DNA of 5,199 nt, from positions 1 through 5,199 of the forward strand of contig CALPKA020000057.1 of the NCBI GenBank assembly GCA_943324025.2, in the 5' to 3' direction. Both the position numbers and the translations under genes were made by a program. The notes under the pieces are model-generated. The model saw only the letters and a list, made by a program, of their open reading frames with translations. It did no database searches and was not told the origin of the DNA. Shown here one piece after another: positions 1 to 5,199 of this stretch (the stretch's first letter is position 1; each line of letters begins with the position of its first letter). The stretch is from Bifidobacterium breve (GTDB lineage Bacteria > Actinomycetota > Actinomycetes > Nanopelagicales > Nanopelagicaceae).

Positions 1-1
1 A

Positions 2-343
2 GCCACAGCAGCACTGCTTGAAGATCTTGGAGCAACTACATTAAATCTTGCAACCGATCTTTCTCTGCAACAGATTGCAGCGATCAGATCACAGGTTGAT
101 ATTCCTGTTGATGTTTATGTTGAAGGACCAGATGATTTTGGTGGCGCAGTTCGCCATTATGAGAGTGCAGACTTGGTAAGAGTTGCTGCTCCTATTTATT
201 TGAAGTTCACAATCAGAAACTCACCAGGACTTTATCCATCTGGTGCCCATATCCAAGGGTTGGTTGAATCTTCAGCACGTGAGCGAGTAAGACGAGCTGC
301 GATTAGCAAAGCGATCCTAGATCGGTATGGTTTTAAGAAATAA
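2..343 (+). CDS. U32-peptidase-like protein, C-terminal fragment (5' end outside window)
   Basis: This open frame enters from the left edge and ends at TAA 341-343, leaving the last 113 residues. The start is not visible. The fragment reads as alternating strands and helices of a TIM-barrel-like protein: a strand/helix with LNLATDLSLQQIAAIR (residues 14-29), a strand with DIPVDVYVEGPDDFGG (33-48), then RHYESADLVRVAAPIYLKF (51-69) and RNSPGLYPSGAHI (72-84), ending in a basic helix RERVRRA. The 'selected-strand then V-Y-V-E-G-P' layout resembles peptidase U32 family proteins, and I recall similar actinobacterial proteins annotated that way. No catalytic residue can be assigned, and a peptidase role is doubtful: in this setting a metabolic role such as a sugar-acid isomerase or aldolase-like enzyme is equally possible. 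It is the upstream member of the four-gene operon, with only one base separating its stop from the next start codon. The frame is certain; the family is a moderate-confidence call. Confidence 0.6.
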   Translation, partial: ATAALLEDLGATTLNLATDLSLQQIAAIRSQVDIPVDVYVEGPDDFGGAVRHYESADLVRVAAPIYLKFTIRNSPGLYPSGAHIQGLVESSARERVRRAAISKAILDRYGFKK

Positions 344-344
344 G

Positions 345-1049
345 ATGAGTAATTCAACTCCCCTTAAACTCCTACTTCTTGGTGGCACTGGTGCATTGGG
401 CGCTGCGATTGCCGATAAATATAAAGCAGAGGGTTATGAAGTAACTTTTGGTGTTCGCACCCTTACAAACCCTGCTGATCAATTTCTCCTACCAATTACT
501 GATGGACCAGTTCCAGATCTTCTAAAGGGACAACTTTTTGATGCAGTTATTTTTGCTCAAGGAGCTAATACAAATGATTCAATCATCAACTACTCACTGG
601 ATGAGTTAAATCGTCTATTCCAAGCAAATGTCTCATTTGTTTCAGAGACTACAAAGGCCTTGATTTTGCATAACCTAATCAAAAACAAAGGCAAAGTAGT
701 TATCTTGAGCTCCTTCTGGGAGTTAATTACTAGACAAGAAAAATTCTCCTACACAGTCACAAAGGCTGCAGTTGGTGGCTTAGTTAGATCTATGGCAGTT
801 GATCTTGGAAACTCCAAAGGAATATTAGTAAATGGATTATTGCCAGGCATTGTTGATTCACCGATGGCGCGAGGCCTTTTAAAGCCTGAACAGATTGCAA
901 ATGTTGAAAAACAAACACCAGGTAAGAAAATGATCATTCCATCAGATGTCGCCAATGCCGCCTTCTTGCTTGGATCAGAGGACAACACTGCAATCTCTGG
1001 CCAATCACTTGTGGTTGATTTTGGCTTTTCAATCGCCAGAATTATCTAG
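345..1049 (+). CDS. Short-chain dehydrogenase/reductase (SDR) family oxidoreductase
   Basis: The 234-residue length is typical of classical single-domain SDRs, cytosolic NAD(P)-dependent oxidoreductases. Seen in order: a Rossmann strand and glycine loop LLLLGGTGALGAAIA (residues 9-23), FAQGAN (70-75, the NAG-like segment), Asn95 of the catalytic tetrad, VVILSS with Ser123, then Tyr136-TVT-Lys140 (YxxxK) spaced 13 from Ser123 as in the family, NGLLPGIVDSPM (163-174) and a C-terminal SGQSLVVDFGFS. The glycine loop is TGxxG rather than the classical TGxxxGxG, a known variant, so cofactor preference is uncertain. I chose ATG 345, one base after the upstream stop. An in-frame ATG at 327 would add six residues inside the upstream gene and has no better ribosome site. 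The next gene starts 11 bases downstream, so it is clearly co-transcribed. The substrate is unknown; oxidation or reduction of a sugar acid or hydroxy-acid is inferred from the neighbouring dehydratase, kinase and enolase. Confidence 0.9.
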   Translation: MSNSTPLKLLLLGGTGALGAAIADKYKAEGYEVTFGVRTLTNPADQFLLPITDGPVPDLLKGQLFDAVIFAQGANTNDSIINYSLDELNRLFQANVSFVSETTKALILHNLIKNKGKVVILSSFWELITRQEKFSYTVTKAAVGGLVRSMAVDLGNSKGILVNGLLPGIVDSPMARGLLKPEQIANVEKQTPGKKMIIPSDVANAAFLLGSEDNTAISGQSLVVDFGFSIARII

Positions 1050-1051
1050 GG
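1047..1051 (+). promoter_or_regulatory. Weak ribosome binding site of the kinase gene
   Basis: TAGGG overlaps the SDR stop codon and lies nine bases before the GTG at 1061. It supports GTG as the start of the kinase gene and translation soon after termination of the SDR. It is only a partial Shine-Dalgarno match. Confidence 0.4.
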
Positions 1052-1060
1052 TTTGACCTA

Positions 1061-2050
1061 GTGAGCGTTGAACTGCTTAATCAAGATACGGTAATTGATT
1101 ATTTAGTAAGTAAGAAAGTAGTAGCGGCAAGTGATAATCCCCAGGTTGAGGTTTTAACTGGCGGAGTTTCAAATGTGGTGCTTGCAATAAATACAAACTC
1201 TCAAAAGCTAGTTTTAAAACAAGCACTTGCCGAGCTTGCAGTAAGTGAAAAATGGGAGGCAGATCAACGCCGGGCAATTGTTGAGGCCAATGCAATTGAG
1301 CTCTTTAACCAATTAAGTCCAACCCAGGTTCCAAAGTTAATATTTCTAGATTCAGAACGGTTTGTGTTAGTGCTAGAGCGAGTTCCAGTTGGCAGCACAG
1401 TTTGGAAGTCAGATTTACTATCAGGGGTTATTAATCCAGATATTGGTGCACATCTTGGAAAAACATTGGCCAGCTGGCATAACTTTGGTCAAACAAATGC
1501 GCAGGCAAGAATTAAGTTTATGGAGGACTCTTTATTTGAGCAGTTAAGAATTGATCCATTTTATCGATTTGTAGCAGCAAAAAATCCACAGATTGAAGTT
1601 GAGATCCGTAAATTAATTAATGAATTAGAAGGTGATAAGACAACTATTGTCCATGGAGATTTTTCACCAAAAAACATTATGGTTTCAATGGATGATCAAG
1701 TTTATATCTTGGATTTTGAGGTTACCCATGTTGGTAATCCAGTCTTTGATCTAGCTTTTCTGCTTGCGCACCTACTCTGCAAATTCTTCCGAACCGAAGA
1801 TCGATTACATGCAAAGCTGCTGAGCAATACCGGGCTGGCATTTGTGAAGGAGTATGAAAAGTTAAGGGCGATCTCACCATCTGTGGTTAAGCACACCGCT
1901 CTAATTGCTTTGGCCAGAGTTGAAGGAAAATCCCCGGTTAATTACCTTTCACCAGATCAACAGGTGAAACTACAAAGCTTTACCAAGGCAATCTTGGCTA
2001 ATACCGCTAATCTTTCAGTATCTAATTTATTTGAAATGAGTGCAAAGTGA
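1061..2050 (+). CDS. APH-fold phosphotransferase (aminoglycoside phosphotransferase / small-molecule kinase family)
   Basis: A 329-residue protein with the protein-kinase-like APH fold. Seen: a nucleotide loop VLTGGVSNVVLAI (residues 31-43), Lys53 in LVLKQ as the ATP-phosphate lysine, Glu75 in the following helix as its likely partner, the hinge VLVLERV (102-108), the catalytic loop VHGDFSPKN (197-205) with catalytic Asp200 and metal-binding Asn205, and the metal Asp218 in LDFE followed by GNPVFDLAFLLAHLL. DFE replaces the DFG of protein kinases. Near the C-terminus RVEGKSPVNYL (286-296) resembles a conserved GKSPVxYL motif I recall from a subgroup of bacterial APH-like proteins. Members of this fold phosphorylate hydroxyls of sugars, polyols, methylthioribose, choline or antibiotics; nothing here points to drug resistance. 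Translation begins at GTG 1061 and its TGA overlaps the enolase start, which suggests the two products are made together and act in sequence. A sugar-acid or glycerate-type substrate is inferred from that context only. Confidence 0.88.
   Translation: MSVELLNQDTVIDYLVSKKVVAASDNPQVEVLTGGVSNVVLAINTNSQKLVLKQALAELAVSEKWEADQRRAIVEANAIELFNQLSPTQVPKLIFLDSERFVLVLERVPVGSTVWKSDLLSGVINPDIGAHLGKTLASWHNFGQTNAQARIKFMEDSLFEQLRIDPFYRFVAAKNPQIEVEIRKLINELEGDKTTIVHGDFSPKNIMVSMDDQVYILDFEVTHVGNPVFDLAFLLAHLLCKFFRTEDRLHAKLLSNTGLAFVKEYEKLRAISPSVVKHTALIALARVEGKSPVNYLSPDQQVKLQSFTKAILANTANLSVSNLFEMSAK
2047..2050 (+). other. GTGA start/stop overlap coupling kinase and enolase genes
   Basis: The GTG start of the enolase gene (2047-2049) overlaps the TGA stop of the kinase gene (2048-2050). 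No good Shine-Dalgarno sequence precedes the GTG, so translation of the enolase probably depends on ribosomes finishing the kinase. This is seen in the sequence; the coupling is inferred. Confidence 0.75.
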
Positions 2051-3318
2051 AGATTAATAAGGTTGTTGGATATCAAGTACTTGATTCCAGAGGAAAGCCA
2101 ACAGTCGCAGCTGCCATCTCATTAACTGATGGCACCACTCACACAGCCCGTATTCCATCTGGAGCATCCACTGGTGCTCATGAAGCGAAAGAGTTAAGAG
2201 ATAGTGGAAGCAAGTTTGAAGAGAAATACTATGGTGGATTATCTGTTCAACAAGCAATTGAAAACATTAATAAGAAGATTGCCCCTAAATTAGTTGAGGA
2301 GCAGATCGATTTAAACTTAGTTGACTCCCAACTTATTGAGTTAGATCCCTCTGAAGATCACCATCTACTAGGTGCTAATGCCACACTAGCTGTATCAATT
2401 GCTGCCGCCTATGCCGATGCCCACTCACAAAATAAATCTTTAGCTAGATCCTTTAACCCTGAAGGGCAATTATTAATTCCAATGCCGATGGTGAATATTT
2501 TATCTGGCGGAGCACATGCCAATCGAACTATGGATATTCAAGATATTTTGATAATTCCAGTTGGTGCAAAAAGCTTTAGCCAGGCACTTTCTTGGATTGT
2601 GGCAGTTCGGGAAATGGCAGCAAAGTTAGGTAAGGAGGCAGGGCATGTTACTAATTTAGTTGCAGATGAAGGCGGCCTTGCAATTGCCTTTACCTCAATT
2701 GAAAAAGCTTGTGAATTTGTAGTCAGTGCAATTGAAAAAGTTGGCTTAAAGGTTGGCAGTGAGGTTTCTCTTGCACTTGATGTTGCGGCCACTCAATTCT
2801 TTGATGGTAAAAACTACAATCTCTCAACAGTTGGTAAGAGCTATACCCAACCTGAATTTGTTCAGTACATAAATACCTTGGTTTCAAATCAGCCAATTAT
2901 TTCAATTGAAGATCCCTTTGCAGAGGATGATTGGCTCTCCTGGCAAGCATTTACCGAGCTTGCACCAAAGAAGCTACAGGTTTTAGGTGATGATCTACTT
3001 ACAACAAATCTGCTTCGCCTAAATAGAGCGATTAGTGAGAAAAGTGCTAACGCCATCTTGATCAAAGCCAATCAAAATGGCTTAGTAACATCAACTTTAA
3101 ATGTTCTAAAGCAAGCACGGGCAAATAACTTTAATACAGTTGTTTCAGCTCGCTCCGGTGAGAATGAAGACTCCTGGCTAGCAGATTTAGCAACTGGTTG
3201 GAATGCTGGACAAATAAAGGTTGGCTCAACCCATGGCAGTGAAAGAAATGCTAAGTGGAATAGATTGTTAGAGTTTGAAGCAACTGAAAGTACTAAGTTT
3301 ACAAATCCTTTTAATTAG
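2047..3318 (+). CDS. Enolase paralogue (phosphopyruvate hydratase family) with altered active-site residues
   Basis: At 423 residues this has normal enolase length and spans both domains: an N-terminal capping domain with VLDSRGKPTV (11-20) and the mobile loop PSGASTG (37-43), then the barrel. Retained positions: His157 in GGAHA, Glu208 in DEGG (general acid/base), Mg ligands Asp245, Glu288 (SIED) and Asp315 (GDD), catalytic Lys340 (ILIKANQ), Arg369-Ser370 and Lys391 (GQIK). Changed positions: the QEF motif is Q165-D166-I, so the conserved Glu168 (E. coli UniProt numbering) is Asp; SHRSGETED is SARSGENED, so the conserved His is Ala368; and GDEGGFAPN is ADEGGLAIA. LLGANATLAVS and the ending NAKWNRLLEFE also diverge. 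Established enolases interconvert 2-phosphoglycerate and phosphoenolpyruvate in the cytosol. This one sits in a catabolic operon directly behind a kinase, so it may be a specialised or weak enolase, or act on another 2-phospho-hydroxyacid. Start is GTG 2047. Fold assignment is very sure; the reaction is not. Confidence 0.9.
   Translation: MKINKVVGYQVLDSRGKPTVAAAISLTDGTTHTARIPSGASTGAHEAKELRDSGSKFEEKYYGGLSVQQAIENINKKIAPKLVEEQIDLNLVDSQLIELDPSEDHHLLGANATLAVSIAAAYADAHSQNKSLARSFNPEGQLLIPMPMVNILSGGAHANRTMDIQDILIIPVGAKSFSQALSWIVAVREMAAKLGKEAGHVTNLVADEGGLAIAFTSIEKACEFVVSAIEKVGLKVGSEVSLALDVAATQFFDGKNYNLSTVGKSYTQPEFVQYINTLVSNQPIISIEDPFAEDDWLSWQAFTELAPKKLQVLGDDLLTTNLLRLNRAISEKSANAILIKANQNGLVTSTLNVLKQARANNFNTVVSARSGENEDSWLADLATGWNAGQIKVGSTHGSERNAKWNRLLEFEATESTKFTNPFN
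3315..3318. other. Interlocked convergent stop codons (TTAG)
   Basis: The four bases TTAG carry the enolase stop TAG (+, 3316-3318) and the dehydratase stop TAA (-, 3317-3315). The two convergent genes therefore overlap by four bases, with no intergenic space and no visible intrinsic terminator between them. Confidence 0.9.
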
Positions 3319-5042
3319 TGAGAGTGGCGTGGTACGTAATCGCCGCTGCTGCCAACTAAGAAATCAAGATCTGCACCAAGGTGGGCTTGTTGTACATGCT
3401 CGATATACATCTTGCTCCAACCGCGCTCAGCCTTAGGTTTTGGTGGCACCCAAGCTGCTTTTCGTTTTGCCAACTCTTCTTCGGAAACTAGAAGATTTAA
3501 TTTTCTGTTTGGAACATCTAATTCAATCTCATCACCATTTTGAACAAATGCAAGAGGCCCACCAGCAGTTGATTCAGGTGAAACATGCAATACAACTGTG
3601 CCGTATGCAGTCCCACTCATACGAGCGTCAGAGATTCGCACCATATCAGTCACACCTTGCTCAAGCATTTTTTTAGGCATTGGTAGATTTCCAACCTCTG
3701 GAAATCCTGGATAACCCTTCGGTCCTGAGTTTTGTAAAACTAAAATTGTGTCAGCAGTTACCGGAAGATCTGGATCATCTGCAACCTTTAAATACTCTTC
3801 AATCTCCGAAAAGACTAAGGCTTTGCCTTTATGAGTTAACAACTTTGGCGATGCAGCTGAAACTTTGATGATTGCTCCATTTGGTGCAAGTGAGCCACGA
3901 ACTACAACAATTCCAGCACCTGCTGCTTGGAATGGTTTGTTGGCTGGAGTAATAACCTCTTTGTTCCAGTTTTCAGCACCTTCAATATTTTCTTTAACTG
4001 TTTTTCCAGTCACTGTGATGTGATCGGTATGTATTAAATTGCCTAGCTCCTTCATTACCGTTGGAATACCACCGGCATCAAAGAACTCCTCCATTAGGAA
4101 TTGTCCACTTGGCATCATATTTGCAAGCACTGGTACTTCTTTTCCTAACTTATCAAAATCATCAAGGTTTAATGGCACACCAACACGACCAGCAATTGCT
4201 AACAAGTGCACCACTGCATTTGTTGAGCCACCGATTGCTGCCAAAATTTTAATAGCATTTTCAAATGATTTACGATTTAGAATTTGAGAAAGTCTTAAAT
4301 CCTCCTCAACCATCTTCACAATTCGGCGTCCTGATAGGTGAGCAAGTGCAAACTTACGTGAATCAACTGCTGGCATAGCAGCAGCTCCCGGTAATTGAAC
4401 TCCCAATGCTTCGGTAACACAAGCCATAGTTGAAGCAGTTCCCATTGTCATACATGAGCCTTGGCTTCTGGCTGAGCAAGATTCCATTGCCATAAACTCT
4501 TCAAAGGAGATCTTGCCACTTCTTACCTGCTCACTATATTTCCAAACTAAAGTTCCTGAACCAACAGATTGTCCTTGGTAGCGACCATTTAACATTGGAC
4601 CGCCAGTGATCATTAATGTTGGTAGATCAACACTTGCAGCACCCATCAGTAATCCAGGTGGCGTCTTATCGCAATTTCCAAGTAGTACAACGCCATCTAA
4701 TGGATGAGAGCGAATTAACTCCTCAACCTCCATCGCAAGCATATTTCGATACAACATTGTGGTTGGTCGTTGCAAAGATTCACTAAGTGACATCGCAGGG
4801 AACTCAAGTGGAAAACCACCAGCCTCCCAAACACCGCGCTTAACCGCTTCGGCAACATCACGAAGGGAGCCGTTGCAAGGATTTAATTCAGACCAGGTAT
4901 TTGCAATACCGATAACTGGGCGACCATCAAAAACATCGGGGGCGTAACCTTGATTACGCAATCTTTCACGGTGGATGTATCCACCCTTATCTTTTAATCC
5001 AAACCAATATTGGCTGCGGCGATCAAACTTCTCTTCGCTCAC
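3315..5042 (-). CDS. IlvD/Edd-family dehydratase, probably a sugar-acid (L-arabinonate-type) dehydratase
   Basis: A complete 575-residue member of the IlvD/Edd family, [Fe-S]- and Mg-dependent enzymes that dehydrate a 2,3-dihydroxy acid to a 2-keto-3-deoxy acid. Seen: RSQYWFG (9-15) and IHRERLRNQG (23-32) at the N-terminus, both typical of the sugar-acid subgroup; cluster cysteines Cys56 (ELNPCNG), Cys124 (NCDKT) and Cys197 (GSCMTMGTAST); Asp125-Lys126, the Mg ligand and carbamylated lysine; IGGSTNAVVHLLAIAGR (270-286); and the catalytic Ser476 in SDARMSG. These match the Cys/Cys/Cys/Ser layout of L-arabinonate dehydratase of Rhizobium leguminosarum with a shift of three to four residues. Length and N-terminal signature favour a pentonate or other sugar-acid substrate over the dihydroxy-isovalerate of branched-chain synthesis, but several sugar acids are possible. 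Start is GTG at 5042-5040, preceded by GGAAAGG five bases upstream. It is transcribed away from the FAH-like gene and against the enolase operon. Confidence 0.93.
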   Translation of the reverse strand: MSEEKFDRRSQYWFGLKDKGGYIHRERLRNQGYAPDVFDGRPVIGIANTWSELNPCNGSLRDVAEAVKRGVWEAGGFPLEFPAMSLSESLQRPTTMLYRNMLAMEVEELIRSHPLDGVVLLGNCDKTPPGLLMGAASVDLPTLMITGGPMLNGRYQGQSVGSGTLVWKYSEQVRSGKISFEEFMAMESCSARSQGSCMTMGTASTMACVTEALGVQLPGAAAMPAVDSRKFALAHLSGRRIVKMVEEDLRLSQILNRKSFENAIKILAAIGGSTNAVVHLLAIAGRVGVPLNLDDFDKLGKEVPVLANMMPSGQFLMEEFFDAGGIPTVMKELGNLIHTDHITVTGKTVKENIEGAENWNKEVITPANKPFQAAGAGIVVVRGSLAPNGAIIKVSAASPKLLTHKGKALVFSEIEEYLKVADDPDLPVTADTILVLQNSGPKGYPGFPEVGNLPMPKKMLEQGVTDMVRISDARMSGTAYGTVVLHVSPESTAGGPLAFVQNGDEIELDVPNRKLNLLVSEEELAKRKAAWVPPKPKAERGWSKMYIEHVQQAHLGADLDFLVGSSGDYVPRHSH

Positions 5043-5047
5043 GCTCG

Positions 5048-5054
5048 CCTTTCC
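5048..5054 (-). promoter_or_regulatory. Ribosome binding site of the dehydratase gene
   Basis: On the - strand GGAAAGG lies five bases before the GTG start at 5042. This purine-rich Shine-Dalgarno-like site fixes the start of the dehydratase. Confidence 0.65.
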
Positions 5055-5081
5055 AAATCTATTTCGTCTCTCAAATACTGA

Positions 5082-5105
5082 GAAAATCCTTGTGTTAAGG
5101 TTTTC
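5082..5105. promoter_or_regulatory. Inverted repeat, candidate operator
   Basis: The arms GAAAATCCTT and AAGGTTTTC are complementary over nine pairs, with a single extra T in the left arm and GTGTT between them. The element lies in the middle of the divergent intergenic region, just downstream of the possible - strand -10 box, where a repressor would block the start of the dehydratase transcript. No regulator gene is in the window, so the protein that might bind is unknown. The extra T makes it imperfect as a dimer site; a hairpin in a leader transcript is the alternative. Confidence 0.4.
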
Positions 5106-5107
5106 AT

Positions 5108-5113
5108 ATTCTA
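5108..5113 (-). promoter_or_regulatory. Possible -10 box for the dehydratase gene
   Basis: On the - strand TAGAAT matches the TATAAT consensus at five of six positions. At a 15-17 base distance upstream I see no good -35 hexamer, so this rests on one box only. A start a few bases downstream would give a leader of roughly 60 bases and would overlap the inverted repeat. Confidence 0.25.
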
Positions 5114-5150
5114 GATCATTACCGCCAAAACTTCATCCACCATCGATAAG

Positions 5151-5155
5151 AAGGA
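5151..5155 (+). promoter_or_regulatory. Ribosome binding site of the right-edge gene
   Basis: AAGGA, within GAAGGAAATC, ends four bases before ATG 5160. It is the strongest Shine-Dalgarno match in the window and supports a real gene starting at 5160. Confidence 0.7.
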
Positions 5156-5159
5156 AATC

Positions 5160-5199
5160 ATGAGAATCACCCGCTTAGGACAGTTAAATCAGGAAAAAC
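5160..5199 (+). CDS. 5' end of a gene, possibly a fumarylacetoacetate hydrolase (FAH) family protein (3' end outside window)
   Basis: Only 13 full codons are visible: MRITRLGQLNQEK, running open to the window end. The start is well supported by the AAGGA site just upstream and by the divergent arrangement with the dehydratase. The opening 'M-[KR]-[IL]-x-R-[LY/F]-G then a G/N-x-E-[KR]' pattern is how many bacterial FAH-family proteins begin, and such hydrolases or dehydratases commonly sit beside IlvD-type sugar-acid dehydratases, where they act on 2-keto-3-deoxy or 2,4-diketo-3-deoxy acids. Thirteen residues are too few to prove a family, so the gene is likely but its product is a guess from resemblance and context. 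Confidence 0.45.
   Translation, partial: MRITRLGQLNQEK

Larger units (their letters stand above)
5043..5159. promoter_or_regulatory. Divergent intergenic region between the dehydratase and the FAH-like gene
   Basis: These 117 bases separate two divergent gene starts, so they must hold the promoters of both unless transcripts begin elsewhere. Seen in it: a ribosome site at each end, one inverted repeat (5082-5105) and one reasonable -10 box for the - strand (5108-5113). I found no convincing -35/-10 pair for the + strand gene. Confidence 0.6.

Noticed and set aside
327..344. In-frame ATG at 327 as an earlier start of the SDR gene.
   Set aside because: It lies inside the upstream coding frame, has no Shine-Dalgarno match, and the six added residues (MVLRNK) precede a natural SDR N-terminus. 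ATG 345, one base after the upstream stop, fits better.
749..988. Open frame on the - strand inside the SDR gene.
   Set aside because: It is antisense to a well-supported SDR, covers the YxxxK region, shows no recognisable domain and no ribosome site.
1061..2050. Antibiotic resistance gene (aminoglycoside kinase).
   Set aside because: The APH fold is shared by many metabolic kinases; the motif set and the operon with an SDR and enolase point to metabolism, and there is no mobile element nearby.
2047..3318. Reading the enolase as a decaying pseudogene.
   Set aside because: The frame is intact at full family length and the catalytic Lys, Glu and all metal ligands are kept, so the substitutions look selective, not random.
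3326..3344. GGCG...CGCC hairpin just after the enolase stop as a terminator.
   Set aside because: Only four pairs with an 11-base loop and no T-run, and it lies within the dehydratase coding sequence (the conserved C-terminus).
4039..4287. Open frames on the + strand inside the dehydratase gene (also around 3440-3868 and 4759-4947).
   Set aside because: They are opposite-strand shadows of a conserved 575-residue IlvD/Edd protein and have no family resemblance of their own.
5084..5112. A + strand promoter using TTGTGT (5090-5095) with TATTCT (5107-5112).
   Set aside because: The spacing between the boxes is only 11 bases and the -10 match is weak, so it is not a credible promoter.
4975..5163. 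Open frame on the + strand covering the dehydratase start and the intergenic region.
   Set aside because: Its first part is antisense to the dehydratase N-terminus, it has no clear ribosome site, and it overlaps out of frame with the better supported start at 5160.

Overview
The window looks like a piece of a compact, moderately low-GC bacterial genome. AT-rich codon choice, GTG starts, 1-11 base gaps and 4-base gene overlaps, and protein sequences that read like actinobacterial homologues suggest a streamlined freshwater actinobacterium of the acI / Nanopelagicales type. This is an inference from style and family resemblance, not from a marker gene. There are no RNA genes, mobile elements, CRISPR arrays or long repeats, and no gene-free stretch over 300 bases.

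Left part (1-3318, + strand): the 3' end of one operon with four tightly packed genes. They are the C-terminal part of a U32-peptidase-like (TIM-barrel) protein, a short-chain dehydrogenase/reductase (SDR), an APH-fold small-molecule kinase, and an enolase paralogue that starts inside the kinase stop codon (GTGA overlap). The enolase has most of the fold's hallmark residues, but the conserved Glu168 is Asp and the conserved His of the S-H-R-S motif is Ala. It is therefore probably a secondary, specialised enolase and not the glycolytic one.

Right part (3315-5199): on the - strand, a full-length IlvD/Edd-family dehydratase most like L-arabinonate / sugar-acid dehydratases. Its stop codon interlocks tail-to-tail with that of the enolase gene. 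A 117-base divergent intergenic region follows, with an inverted repeat that could be an operator. At the right edge is the first 13 codons of a + strand gene whose start resembles fumarylacetoacetate-hydrolase (FAH) family proteins, which often act with IlvD-type dehydratases in non-phosphorylative sugar-acid breakdown.

Taken together the region looks like a sugar-acid / hydroxy-acid catabolic island. The dehydratase and the FAH-like protein fit oxidative pentonate or deoxysugar-acid degradation. The SDR, kinase and enolase could form a second, phosphorylating branch: oxidise or reduce, phosphorylate on the 2-hydroxyl, then eliminate water to a PEP-like enol phosphate. That branch is the most interesting and least described part, and its substrate cannot be read from the sequence.
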